A stretch of 63,281 bases of DNA from CAYWMP01 sp964459445. GTDB taxonomy: Bacteria > Desulfobacterota > DSM-4660 > Desulfatiglandales > HGW-15. The notes beneath the pieces were generated by a model that saw nothing but the letters and a program-made list of their open reading frames with translations, ran no database searches and had not been told where the DNA came from. The stretch's first letter is position 1, and every line of letters starts with the position of its first letter. The stretch spans positions 1 to 63,281 of the forward strand of contig CAYWMP010000009.1 of NCBI GenBank assembly GCA_964459445.1. Direction: 5' to 3'. The position numbers and the translations under genes were made by a program. Positions 26,184-35,499 of this stretch are shown piece by piece.

Positions 26184-27398
26184 CTAACCAAATCTTGAGG
26201 GGCTCATGGCGGCCAGTTCTTCTCTGGCCTGTTTTGCCAGGTCGCCTCCCACAATAAGATCACAAATACGCCGGCTTGCTCCCGGGCTCAATGAATTACC
26301 CACCGTGCCAAGCCCTGCCCCTATGAAAACATTCTCCCATCCAGGAAGGTTGCCGAAAATCGGCAGACTATCAGAGGCGTAACCCAATATGCCGCACCGG
26401 GCCTGAATCAACATGGCATCCTCTAGGGCAGGTATGCCGCGCAGCATGCCTTCTATACACCAGTCCCTGGCCTCTTCCGTAGGCTTATCGTCCCATGTCT
26501 CCGGATTGTGATCGTCCCAGGTATCCGGTCGACCTTCATGATAACCTGCCAATATCGGTCCGGGAACGGTACGGTGAATGAAGGGCCCATTCCCGGATGA
26601 TTCACCCCAGGCAAGGGCGTACAGGGGAAGATCCAGGGATGACTGTACCTTCAAGGCCTGGGCCTTTATCGCCCTTAAGGGAATGTTCACGTCAAGCCAC
26701 GAAGCCGCCCTGCCGCTCCAGGGGCCCATGGCTATAACCACTTTGTCGGCCTCGACCTCCTTTCCCGTGGACAGCTTTACCGAGGTGACCCTTTTTCCCT
26801 GGGTATTGAACCCCGTTGCCTCGGCAATTTTGACGCTGGTTCCCATGGACTCGGCTCCTTGGGCAAGGGCGAGTACATATTTGTAGGGCTCCACCTGCCA
26901 CATGCCGGCCAATGCCGCCCCCCGAATGTCAGGGGAGATAGGCGGATACAGGGATTTCAACTCATCAAGTTCGACCCACCTGGCCTCATACGCTTTACTC
27001 TCTCCCACTTTACTCTGTGCCACGGACACCAGTTCCTTTAGGGTCTTTGCATCTTCTTCTGTGAAGGCTGGCATGAGACATGGGGTATCGGCAAACTCGA
27101 TATCGATCCCCGTCGTTTCTTCCAGCTCTTTGACGAGTTGCGGCTGCCCGTAAAAAGTATCCTCGAAGATTTTTGCACAGGGCTGTAAGGTAAAGGGCGG
27201 AGAAAAGGGCGTGGCGAAGAATACACCCAGCAGAGCGGGGCTGCTGACACCGCCTTCGTTCCTGCCGGAAGCCTTGGCAGCGATAGAATCCATCTCAATG
27301 ACCTGACAGGAGACCCCACGCTTTGCCAGATTATAGGCTATGGAAAAGCCCATAACACCACCGCCTAATATAGCTACTTCTGGTTTCTGAGTTTCCAT
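26184..27398 (-). CDS. FAD-dependent oxidoreductase, DAO family
   Basis: 404 residues from the ATG at 27398 (GGAG eight bases upstream; a GTG three codons earlier is possible). The FAD Rossmann motif GGGVMGFSIAYNLAKRG lies near 10-26, and the C-terminal FAD-binding part has GYASDSLPIFG and FIGAGLGTVGNSLSPG. Relatives are sarcosine, dimethylglycine and glycine oxidases or dehydrogenases that oxidise the C-N bond of amine acids. EtfA and EtfB flank it, so it is probably a dehydrogenase using ETF rather than oxygen. Confidence 0.85.
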   Translation of the reverse strand: METQKPEVAILGGGVMGFSIAYNLAKRGVSCQVIEMDSIAAKASGRNEGGVSSPALLGVFFATPFSPPFTLQPCAKIFEDTFYGQPQLVKELEETTGIDIEFADTPCLMPAFTEEDAKTLKELVSVAQSKVGESKAYEARWVELDELKSLYPPISPDIRGAALAGMWQVEPYKYVLALAQGAESMGTSVKIAEATGFNTQGKRVTSVKLSTGKEVEADKVVIAMGPWSGRAASWLDVNIPLRAIKAQALKVQSSLDLPLYALAWGESSGNGPFIHRTVPGPILAGYHEGRPDTWDDHNPETWDDKPTEEARDWCIEGMLRGIPALEDAMLIQARCGILGYASDSLPIFGNLPGWENVFIGAGLGTVGNSLSPGASRRICDLIVGGDLAKQAREELAAMSPSRFG

Positions 27399-27530
27399 TT
27401 TTATCACTCCTTTCTGATCCTATTGGCCAAATAGTAACGATTATTTATGACATAGAGTTAATCCTGTAGGGAGACCTTCAGATCTTTTTTCGAGTGAAGA
27501 TTATTGGTGAACGGCAAGCCAAAAAAGGAT

Positions 27531-28529
27531 TCACGTTTGCTCGGATATAAGCTCCTTAACCTTTCCGGCGAAGGCGGGCAGTACCTTTTTCCAGTCCCCC
27601 ACCACACCGAAATGGGCTTCCCTGAATATATTGGCGTCAGGATCTTTGTTTATGGCAATAATCACTTTGGAACCTGAACAACCGCTGATGTGTTGTGTAG
27701 CGCCGGAAAGAGCCACAGCAATGTAAAGGCCTGGAGCAACTATCTTGCCGGTAAGTCCTATTTGTGCCTCGACTGGCATCCACCCATTATCGCAGGGAGG
27801 TCTGGAAGCGCCTACGGCTCCCTTTAGAATTTTAGCCAGCTCTTCAAGTTGCTCAAAACCCTCGCGACTGCCGATGCCCCTTCCCCCCGCAATGACCACA
27901 TCAACATCTTCCAGCCTTATTCCCTCAGCCTCCACCTTCTCCAGCACTTTCGTTCTAATGGCTGAGGGATCCAGATCAGCCTCAAGGGCAATGACATCAC
28001 CTTTCCTAGAGGTGTCAGCCTCAGGGGATGCCATTGCTTTGGGTCTAATTGTCGCGATCTGGGGAAAAGAGTTGCAGGTGACCGCAGTAAGGGCATTTCC
28101 GCCGTAGACAGGTTTGGTTTGAAGCAATAATTTTGATTCGGGATCAATCTCTAAGGCCACGCAATCTAGGGTAGCTGCCGTGCCCAGTCTGAAGGCCAAT
28201 CTGGGCGCCAAGTCACGCCCGGCCGAGGTCTGTCCCAGAAGAAGAATTTGGGGCATAAGCAGTTGACTTATCTTTTCAAGGACAGATACATAGGCATCCG
28301 TCCGGTAGTCTTTGAGCAGCGGATCCTCAATGACAAATACTTTATCAGCACCAAGGGTAATCGCTTCCTGGGCGAAACTGGCTATATCGCTGCCCACCAA
28401 TAGGGCGGTTAGCTCCTGTCCAAGGTCATTCGCCAGCTTACTGCCGCAGCCCAGCAGCTCGGCAGTATTTGATGACAGTTTGCCGTCAGCAACTTCACCA
28501 TAAATCAAAACGCCCCTGGATTCAGTCAT
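27531..28529 (-). CDS. etfA: Electron transfer flavoprotein alpha subunit (EtfA)
   Basis: 332-residue large ETF subunit. The N-terminal half has ALLVGSDIASFAQEAITLGADKV, and the C-terminal FAD domain has VIAGGRGIGSREGFEQLEEL, ASRPPCDNGWMP, QIGLTGKIVAPGLYIAVALSG and KVIIAINKDPDANIF. These are the standard EtfA landmarks. It is the first gene of the minus-strand series that runs to the amide transporter. No strong ribosome site is visible. Confidence 0.93.
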   Translation of the reverse strand: MTESRGVLIYGEVADGKLSSNTAELLGCGSKLANDLGQELTALLVGSDIASFAQEAITLGADKVFVIEDPLLKDYRTDAYVSVLEKISQLLMPQILLLGQTSAGRDLAPRLAFRLGTAATLDCVALEIDPESKLLLQTKPVYGGNALTAVTCNSFPQIATIRPKAMASPEADTSRKGDVIALEADLDPSAIRTKVLEKVEAEGIRLEDVDVVIAGGRGIGSREGFEQLEELAKILKGAVGASRPPCDNGWMPVEAQIGLTGKIVAPGLYIAVALSGATQHISGCSGSKVIIAINKDPDANIFREAHFGVVGDWKKVLPAFAGKVKELISEQT

Positions 28530-28839
28530 GGAATTTGTTTCTTAGTTTGGAAAGAAATGGTCTGATGAGCCACGCCCACTCAACAGCGAGGCTTGAACCG
28601 GGTAGGTAATCCGCTTCCCGATTGTCACGGACGGACGACTAAAGATTGACTATTGTCTATTGTCTACTATTTTGTGATGCATTGTCAAAGCATAAAAGCA
28701 TAAGAGGAATTCATTGCAAAAATATCAACTACTTATAGTGATACCTTGAGTTTAAATTAGGATGGTTTCGCTCTAGATTAATCAATGGAGAGGTCGAAAA
28801 ATGGGGAAAGCTAAAAGGGTAGTAAGGGTGATAATGGGA
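28530..28839. other. Intergenic region, 310 bp
   Basis: Promoter region of etfA and 3' flank of the HEPN gene. It contains a short tandem (TATTGTCTATTGTCTACTAT near 28653) and is AT-rich, with no coding frame of note. Confidence 0.35.
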
Positions 28840-29226
28840 CTAATCATCCCACTTTGATATAAATACCTCAGCGGATTCAATGAATTCCTGGGCCCAATTG
28901 CACACAGATTTAGCATCGTCCTTCGATATTTGAGCCTCCAAACCATAGTCTCCGATATTTCTAAAATCCTGAGCATCTATTAACCAGCGGTGAAACTTGG
29001 AATCCAACTTTCCGGTTTTTGCATATTCTTGGCCGAAAGCAGATATAACTGCCGAATGCTTGTTGTATGACTGATCAATCACCGCTAGCAAGGCTTCGGC
29101 TACATAGAACATTGCATAGTAAGCCCTCGAAGCTGCAAAATCAAAATAATTGTCCTTAATCAGGCTCCTGGCCGCTCCGAGGCTTTTCTTGGCTTTACGG
29201 ATGAGAGCTTCTATTTCGGGATTCAT
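28840..29226 (-). CDS. HEPN-domain protein (toxin partner of MNT)
   Basis: 128-residue all-helical protein of the HEPN family (PF05168 type). The first helix pair has AASRAYYAMFYVAEALL near 32-48, and the conserved R-x3-DY is present as RNIGDY near 93-98. Such proteins pair with minimal nucleotidyltransferases in toxin-antitoxin or stress modules. The gene overlaps the MNT gene by four bases. The RNase-type R-x4-6-H motif of HepT toxins is not evident, so toxicity is uncertain. Confidence 0.82.
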   Translation of the reverse strand: MNPEIEALIRKAKKSLGAARSLIKDNYFDFAASRAYYAMFYVAEALLAVIDQSYNKHSAVISAFGQEYAKTGKLDSKFHRWLIDAQDFRNIGDYGLEAQISKDDAKSVCNWAQEFIESAEVFISKWDD

Positions 29227-29549
29227 AAAGTAAGCTGTTCCTTATGAACATTCATCATAAAAGGGCTTAGTGGTGACATATAGGTATCGCGCCTGACGAA
29301 CGCGCGAGAGATAACGACATCATGTTTGAGACTTATACTGGCCGTTGCCTGCGAAGTCTTACTGATCATCTCTCCATAGTGAAATGGTTCTTTCATGACG
29401 CAAAGAACATCAATGTCCGATCCCTCAACAGCTTCAGATCGGGCCTGCGAACCAAAAAGAACCATCAAGTCCAGATTATCCCCAAGTATCGCAACAAGTT
29501 CTTTACGATACTCAGCAAGTATGCGCCGCAATCGGTCTTTAGGGATCAT
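29223..29549 (-). CDS. Minimal nucleotidyltransferase (MNT) domain protein
   Basis: 108 residues with the nucleotidyltransferase motif FGSQARSEAVEGSDIDVLCV near 31-50 (G-S ... D-x-D). Known MNT antitoxins add AMP to their HEPN partner to silence it. It is the upstream gene of the pair and overlaps the HEPN start by four bases. Confidence 0.85.
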   Translation of the reverse strand: MIPKDRLRRILAEYRKELVAILGDNLDLMVLFGSQARSEAVEGSDIDVLCVMKEPFHYGEMISKTSQATASISLKHDVVISRAFVRRDTYMSPLSPFMMNVHKEQLTL

Positions 29550-29753
29550 AATGTAACTCCTTTTCGCCCACCCCTACCTATTAATCACAGCCATGCTCTC
29601 AGCTTTAGTATAGTATTAAACAATGATCCTTTGGTCAACATTACCATATTCTAAAAGCATGCTTTCGTGGCAAGCTATCTGTTATTCACAGGTCCACTTG
29701 CAATTAAAATTTGAGTAGTGATCATTCAGGAACTGGCTCCCCCTTAGTTGTCC

Positions 29754-30734
29754 TTATGATATTCGCTTGGAGGCGGCTTGGGCCAGTAGGCATAAAATTT
29801 CATACATGATGGTTGCCCCCACCAGAGCCGTGTTTCCCGAAGGATCAAAGGGGGGCGACACTTCTACCACATCACCGCCGATGAACTTAAGCCCACCCAA
29901 ACCTCTCACAAGTGCCAGGGCCTCGCGCGTAGTCAAACCGCCGATCTCAGGCGTGCCGGTTCCGGGCGCAAAAGCTGGATCAATGCCGTCGACATCAAAG
30001 GAAAGATAAATCGGTCCGGTGCCTATCACGCGCTTCGTTTCGGCAATCACCCCATCAATACCCAACCTATCGACTTCATCCATAAAAATTACCCGTATTC
30101 CTTTTTCAAGGGAATAGTCCCAACCCGCAGTATTGCTCTGAGCGCCGCGGATACCGATTTGAACCATTCGCTTCGGATCAAGGCATCCGTCTTCAATCGC
30201 CCTGCGAAAGGGGGCTCCGTGTTGGACGCTGGAACCGAAAAACGTATCCCAGGTATCGGTATGGGCATCGATATGCACCAGACCGATTGATTCGTCGGGT
30301 GCGATTGCTTTTAAAATAGGATAGGTGATTGAGTGATCGCCTCCTACGGAAAGAGGAACAATGCCGGCTTCATGGATCTGATGAAAGAATGATTCAATCT
30401 CTTGGATGGCTTCTTCGAGGTGGAAGAGGTTATTAAAACGCACGTCACCCACATCCGCCACTCGACACAGGTCGTAAGGATTGATGCGCGTGACTGGATG
30501 AACGGCGCGCGTCGTGGTGGACATGTTACGAATTTCGCGCGGCCCGTGACGGGCACCAGAACGGTTGGTCACGCCAAGGTCGAAGGGAACGCCGGCAAGG
30601 GCTATATCTACTTCAGCTAAATCCGAAGCCAGTGGCGCCCGCATAAATGTCGGAATCTCACTATAGCGGGTAGCTGCCTTGGGATCGTATGTCTCTCCTG
30701 TCACCGGTGATTTGCGTTGATAATGATCATTCAT
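29754..30734 (-). CDS. Agmatinase/arginase-family ureohydrolase
   Basis: 326 residues. The dinuclear manganese ligands are visible: His in GGDHSITYP near 135, Asp-His-Asp in DAHTDTWD near 158-163, and the two Asp of SFDVDGIDPAFAPGTG near 248-262. The GTGTPEIGG segment is typical of agmatinase/guanidinobutyrase-type enzymes. It would release urea from a guanidino compound; which one cannot be told from sequence. The proximity to a urea/amide-type transporter and an amide hydrolase is suggestive, but a toxin-antitoxin pair lies between. Confidence 0.88.
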   Translation of the reverse strand: MNDHYQRKSPVTGETYDPKAATRYSEIPTFMRAPLASDLAEVDIALAGVPFDLGVTNRSGARHGPREIRNMSTTTRAVHPVTRINPYDLCRVADVGDVRFNNLFHLEEAIQEIESFFHQIHEAGIVPLSVGGDHSITYPILKAIAPDESIGLVHIDAHTDTWDTFFGSSVQHGAPFRRAIEDGCLDPKRMVQIGIRGAQSNTAGWDYSLEKGIRVIFMDEVDRLGIDGVIAETKRVIGTGPIYLSFDVDGIDPAFAPGTGTPEIGGLTTREALALVRGLGGLKFIGGDVVEVSPPFDPSGNTALVGATIMYEILCLLAQAASKRIS

Positions 30735-31010
30735 TTTCTGCCTCCTGAGCCCTTTAGAACATGGATGTTTTTTTTCTTATTGAATCCTCGATTCCAGCCA
30801 GAATGCATCCTAATACTATTTATGAAGATTGGAAAGGCGTAGAATCGAGGTGATATTGCCTATACCCCATCTATAACCAAACAGCCATCTCAATGGATTG
30901 GGACAAGTTGATCTGAATCCATTCTTTTATTCATGTGATGGAACAACAACCCAAAACAGGCTAGAATAGTTATTGATGCAGAAAAGCTTGAGGGTATATC
31001 TGGTAAGGCA

Positions 31011-32510
31011 ATGAAACTATTTGCCGGAAGAATCAATATCAAAAGATTGGGCCACTGGCTGTTTATTGTGGTGCTTTTGCTGCAGAGCGGCTGCGGCTGG
31101 ATGTACTTCCGAAGCGCCGGCGCTCCGCCTATTGAGCCGGTCCACTATACATTGGCCGAATGGCCCCATGTGGAGTACTGGACAGGAATCGTTTTTAATG
31201 GGGCCAAAATCGGGTTTACCCACTTCGCCCTCACCCCTGCAGAAAACGCAGAAAACGAATTTGATATCCGATCCGAAGCCGTCCTCCACTTCCGATTCCT
31301 TATGTTTGATAAAAAGGTTAGGCTTAAGTCCTTTGACAGGGTGGCGGATGACCTAACCCTAAGACATTTTGCCTATGATTACGACATGGACGGGAACAAA
31401 CTGAAACTGGCGGGCAAGCTTACCAACGGGGTACTCGAGGTTGAGATCACCACCAGGGGTGAGACCAGCGTTCAGATGCTTCCCATTGAAGGCAATCTTT
31501 ATCCCACGAGTGGCATCGGTCTTTATCCGGTCCTTCATGGACTGGAGATCGGCCGTCATTTCATTTATCAGGTCTATGATGGGGAGACCCAATCCATCAA
31601 CCGGGTCAGACAAAAAATCTTGGCCTTTGAAGAAAGCGATCTCTTTACAGGTAAGGCCTTTAAAATGGAAACCCAGCTTCTCGGTCAGAGGGTGACCACA
31701 TGGATTGATCTCCAGGGCATGCCTCAACTCGAGATCTCCCAAAACGGCGTACTCATCTCCGGCCTGGAAAGCGAGATTATGGCTAAGAAATATCTGACCG
31801 AGGCGACGATAAACAAGGAGGACGCCTTTCTGGAATACAGCTTAATCAAGACCGACGTGTCAGTTTCGGAACCCGAGAAGGTCACCGAGCTGGAAGTGGC
31901 TTTGACCGGGGTTGATGAAAAGCTCAACCTACCCTCCGATGGCCTGCAGCAGTGTGAGCGTCAGGGGAAAGAGGTCATCTGCAGAATTGGCGTGTTCCAG
32001 CTGGAAGATACCCACGAGAGCCACTCCTATCTTCTTTCCTCTCAAACAATACCAAGCCGAAACGCCATGATTCAGCAAAAGGCAGCCGATATAATAGCGG
32101 GGGTGACAGAGCCCATCGAAAGAGTCCGTTTATTAATGGGATGGATTGAGGCGAATATTGAACAAGAACTTGTGGATGTGTTCACTGCCCTGGATGTGCT
32201 TGTTCGCAAGAAAGCGGAATGTCAGGGTCATTCCTACCTTTACACTGCCTTTGCCCGCTCTTTGAAAATCCCCACCCGTGTGGTTAACGGTATTGTCTAT
32301 TCCAAACACTATGACGGATTTCTCTATCACACCTGGGCGGAAAGCCTCATAGATGGCCGCTGGGTTGCTGTAGACCCTACCCTTGGGCAGATTCCCGCTG
32401 ATGCCACCCACATCAAATTGGTCGAAGGCGAATCGCCTTTGGACCTGATGCCTCTGGCGGACCTGGTTGGGCGACTCCAGGTAGAGATCATAAAGATCAA
32501 GGGTCAATAA
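31011..32510 (+). CDS. Transglutaminase-like lipoprotein
   Basis: 499-residue predicted outer-surface or periplasmic lipoprotein. Residues 1-30 form a type II signal with the lipobox LQSGC, so Cys near 28 is the lipidated residue. A long beta-rich region of unknown function follows. The C-terminal 130 residues are a transglutaminase-like core, with Cys in KKAECQGHSYLYTAFARSL near 404, His in LYHTWAES near 443 and Asp in WVAVDPTLGQ near 456. It is an isolated plus-strand gene in a minus-strand region. Substrate unknown; bacterial members are usually peptidases or amidases. Confidence 0.82.
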   Translation: MKLFAGRINIKRLGHWLFIVVLLLQSGCGWMYFRSAGAPPIEPVHYTLAEWPHVEYWTGIVFNGAKIGFTHFALTPAENAENEFDIRSEAVLHFRFLMFDKKVRLKSFDRVADDLTLRHFAYDYDMDGNKLKLAGKLTNGVLEVEITTRGETSVQMLPIEGNLYPTSGIGLYPVLHGLEIGRHFIYQVYDGETQSINRVRQKILAFEESDLFTGKAFKMETQLLGQRVTTWIDLQGMPQLEISQNGVLISGLESEIMAKKYLTEATINKEDAFLEYSLIKTDVSVSEPEKVTELEVALTGVDEKLNLPSDGLQQCERQGKEVICRIGVFQLEDTHESHSYLLSSQTIPSRNAMIQQKAADIIAGVTEPIERVRLLMGWIEANIEQELVDVFTALDVLVRKKAECQGHSYLYTAFARSLKIPTRVVNGIVYSKHYDGFLYHTWAESLIDGRWVAVDPTLGQIPADATHIKLVEGESPLDLMPLADLVGRLQVEIIKIKGQ

Positions 32511-32569
32511 AAGCCCCGATGCACCGGAATGAATTGTGAAGAGATCGATCAATGGCGCCACAGCCTATT

Positions 32570-32800
32570 TCATAATACCTTCTCCATCCATTGAGCATAT
32601 CGCTGCACACCTTCTTCGATGCCGTATTTCGGCTCATACCCCAGCTCTTCTTTCGCCCTCCTGATATCCAAAGCTTCGGCCCTCTCCATGAGATGTCCCG
32701 GACCCAGTTCTACCTTAACAGGGAACCTGGAATATTTTTGCGCCAGTTCCGCCACTTCACCCACGCTGGTGGGGATGCCGGCGGCAATGTTATAAATAGT
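32570..32800 (-). pseudogene. C-terminal fragment of an NAD-dependent sugar epimerase
   Basis: The open frame reads YNIAAGIPTSVGEVAELAQ and ends YGIEEGVQRYAQWMEKVL, the C-terminal end of an extended short-chain sugar epimerase/dehydratase (GalE/RfbB type). The Rossmann domain and catalytic residues are missing; upstream the sequence switches abruptly to a different gene fragment. Non-functional remnant. Confidence 0.75.
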
Positions 32801-33282
32801 TGATCATAGCGTTGGTCAATATCGGTGCCAATACCAGAGGGTGCTATTGTCTCATACCTTTTTTGGGCAATTCCCCTGAACGCTTTCAGTTTTTCCTGAA
32901 CATTTTTTATCTTACTGCGCATTTCAGCATCGTCGAGGGGTATAAAAGTCCCTTCCGGGTTTCTTCCTCCTTCCAACATGGCTTTTGCATACCACTCAGC
33001 CTGGTCGGGATGTTTCCAAACTTCGCTGATATCCTCACGTAGATCCCCGCTTATAATCTCCTCAAACCAAAGATGAGCTGTAGTAGCCTCCAGTTTAATT
33101 TCCATGGCCGCATCTACTAATGGCGCGTACACTTTAATCATTCGATCGCCTTTGAAGAAGCCATAACCCAATATGCTGGTAATCATCACCCCCACAATGC
33201 ATATCAGTAAATACATTCGCCACGGGGTTGTCGCTAATTGGTCCATTTGTCCCAATTCTTCATAGGTTTGTTTCTTATCCAT
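32801..33282 (-). pseudogene. N-terminal fragment of a membrane sensor or chemoreceptor
   Basis: About 155 residues remain: a cytoplasmic start (MDKKQTYEELGQMDQLATTP), one membrane helix near 23-44, and a helical periplasmic region with FEEIISGDLREDISEVW. This resembles the start of a methyl-accepting or histidine-kinase sensor. The second membrane helix and all signalling domains are absent; at about 32800 the reading enters the epimerase fragment out of frame. Deletion joining of two genes is the simplest explanation. Confidence 0.6.
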
Positions 33283-33681
33283 CAGAAAAGTCTCCCTTTG
33301 TTTCAGTAACGGAGGTTAACCATAGAGATAGCAGTGTAATTAAATTCATGCTGAATAATAATGTCAATTTCTAAATGACGAATTGAAATTAGGGATCTTG
33401 GAACTAAAGCACTGTCTGCATGATTCTATCGGTGCTATCAGCCCCTAATTATGAAAGGATAGTTTTGGAGGTCATAAAAATCAAACACCGGTCTGGACGA
33501 AAATTTTCTGCCAAACCCCAAATCCTGATGGAAATGGATCTCATGGTCGCTAATCGATCCTCATATCTTATACCCTGCGCCTTGTCCCCCTCTAGGGCTT
33601 TAACACCGTCCCGATTTTCGAACAACTGCTTGCCCTACAACGATCACCATGGAAAAACTTTCGCAATGCAAGCTGCCGTAC
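33283..33681. other. Intergenic region, 399 bp
   Basis: No recognisable gene. A short CCTGCGCCTTGTCCC stretch near 33575 belongs to the dispersed GCGCCTTG family. Confidence 0.35.
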
Positions 33682-34566
33682 TCAGTCTAATTCACTTCTT
33701 TTTCGTGGCTGATCCTTTCGTGCGCCCTGACTGTAATCGCCAAAGGGTCCATCCCTCTTTTCCACAGCAGACTTGACACCTCCTGTCATGGCCACGCGAA
33801 CAAACTCCCGACCCTCCGGTGTGTTTCGCATCGCGCCGTCAAGTATGGGGCCAAGAATCTGAGTACCTTGCAGACCCATGTTGTCATAGGCTTGATTGAT
33901 GATAAGTTTCATTGAAATCAGTTGAGTCAGAGGTATCATTGCAAGCTTCTTGGCCAGCTCATCAACCCTCTGATCGAGCTCTTCGAGCGGATAAGAAAAG
34001 TTTATCAACTCGATCTCTGCAGCCTCCTTGCCACTCACCCACTCTCCGGTCAGGGCGTAATACTTGGCCTTCGCAAGGCCCAGGCGGTAAACCCACATAC
34101 CGGTCAAGTGGCAGCCCCAAACCCTCGAATAGGGTGTGCCGAAACGCGCATCATCAGAGGCGATGATCAGGTCCGCACACAGAGCCAATTCCGAACCACC
34201 CCCCACACAGTAGCCATGAACTTTGGCGATCGTAGGTTTGAGGCCACGCCATAGACCCATGAACTTCGGAACATAACTGGTGTAGGTATTTGTCACCCAA
34301 TGAATATCCTCACCCGGATCGTAGTCGTCTTCCTTTATCTTTTCGAAGTGCTCCAGTCCGCCGGAAAAGTCGAACCCACCGCAGAAACTATCGCCAGCTC
34401 CCTCCAGGACAATGACTTTGATTTCATCATCTTGATTGGCGTCCATGAGAGCGTTTTCCATTTCTTGGAGCATCTCGAGCCTGAGCGTGTTGTATTTCTC
34501 AGGACGGTTAAGCGTGATCGTGGCAATAGCCTCATTCTTGGCATACTTGATCATCTGATATGACAT
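33682..34566 (-). CDS. Enoyl-CoA hydratase/isomerase (crotonase) family
   Basis: 294 residues. Crotonase landmarks: LNRPEKYNTL near 19-28, the oxyanion-hole region GDSFCGGFDFSGG near 57-69, and GYCVGGGSELALCADLIIAS near 118-137. The first catalytic Glu (GGGSELA) is present, but the second, in the GxPE segment of hydratases, is replaced (GTPYSRV). So it may be an isomerase, hydrolase or ring-cleaving relative rather than a simple hydratase. It follows the QueG-like gene in the same direction. Confidence 0.85.
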   Translation of the reverse strand: MSYQMIKYAKNEAIATITLNRPEKYNTLRLEMLQEMENALMDANQDDEIKVIVLEGAGDSFCGGFDFSGGLEHFEKIKEDDYDPGEDIHWVTNTYTSYVPKFMGLWRGLKPTIAKVHGYCVGGGSELALCADLIIASDDARFGTPYSRVWGCHLTGMWVYRLGLAKAKYYALTGEWVSGKEAAEIELINFSYPLEELDQRVDELAKKLAMIPLTQLISMKLIINQAYDNMGLQGTQILGPILDGAMRNTPEGREFVRVAMTGGVKSAVEKRDGPFGDYSQGARKDQPRKRSELD

Positions 34567-34607
34567 GTTGCCCCCCCTTTTTGCGATTAACTTACCAACC
34601 CACCAAC

Positions 34608-35483
34608 TTACTTCCCCGCCGGGCAGACCAACTCACATCTCCTGCAATACTTGACGCAATAATAAGGCTCTTTATCGCCTTTCGGTTTCATCTTGACGCC
34701 TTCTTCAAATTGATCGATCGCCTGGCGAACTTCCTGATGTTCTTCATCGCCTGCCGGTATCGCCATAAGGGCTTCATCAATATCTTTTTTCATCTTCACG
34801 TTGCAGGTCACCCGGTCATAGGTTCCGTTGATGCCGGGCAATATGGATTGGCCCAGCGCATCGGCCGAATAGACGGTGTTTTGAAAAGCTTTAATGGGAC
34901 AGGCTTTACGGCAGGGTTGTTTGCAGCCTTCGCAGGGATTGAATTCAAGCGGGCCGGTGGCTTCTGCTTCCCGGTCCAGCAAAAGTGCCCGGAAGCGGAT
35001 GCGGGGGCTGTATCCGGGCGTGATCACCAGATTGTTCTTGCCGATACATCCCAAACCGGCCATCACGGCCGCATCCTTTAAAAAGATGCCGCCTTTTTCA
35101 ACAAAATAAGGCAGTTTATAGGTTTTGATAGAAAACGTATTCTCAATCCATTCGGACAATTTCTTATTGATCCCTACGAGGATACGGTTGCCGGGGGTTC
35201 CCTTGCCGTCCCACCAGTCAAGTTCCGGTTCATCGGGGTTGTGCGCAACTCCGATTACAACGGCAGATACTGCATCTGCCGGCCAGGCCATCTCGCCGGG
35301 CTTAGCCTCTTCTTTCGCATCTTGCCAATGTTCTTCGAGGTTCATACCGATTTTAGGATAGATCCGGTGGGAAGGCGATTTTTTCAAAGATTCGATGCTG
35401 GCAACCCCTGCAATGGCTGCGCCCAAGGATTTGGCTTTTTCAATAATTTTTTCAGTCAGTTCCGAGCTGGAAAGCGTATTCAT
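34608..35483 (-). CDS. QueG-like / reductive-dehalogenase-like 4Fe-4S protein
   Basis: 291 residues. The middle motif GLGCIGKNNLVITPGYSPRI is that of epoxyqueuosine reductase-type corrinoid Fe-S proteins. Two clusters follow: CEGCKQPCRKACP near 186-198 and CVKYCRRCELVCP near 276-288. QueG itself is longer and has a C-terminal HEAT repeat, which is absent. Such shorter homologues are common in anaerobes and their function is unclear. I would not call it tRNA modification on this evidence. Confidence 0.75.
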   Translation of the reverse strand: MNTLSSSELTEKIIEKAKSLGAAIAGVASIESLKKSPSHRIYPKIGMNLEEHWQDAKEEAKPGEMAWPADAVSAVVIGVAHNPDEPELDWWDGKGTPGNRILVGINKKLSEWIENTFSIKTYKLPYFVEKGGIFLKDAAVMAGLGCIGKNNLVITPGYSPRIRFRALLLDREAEATGPLEFNPCEGCKQPCRKACPIKAFQNTVYSADALGQSILPGINGTYDRVTCNVKMKKDIDEALMAIPAGDEEHQEVRQAIDQFEEGVKMKPKGDKEPYYCVKYCRRCELVCPAGK

Positions 35484-35499
35484 GGTTTGGTCCTTTCAT

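Noticed and set aside
33420..33776. 118-codon plus-strand frame overlapping the end of the crotonase gene
   Set aside because: Composition is non-coding in character, it overlaps a confident gene on the other strand and includes dispersed-repeat sequence.
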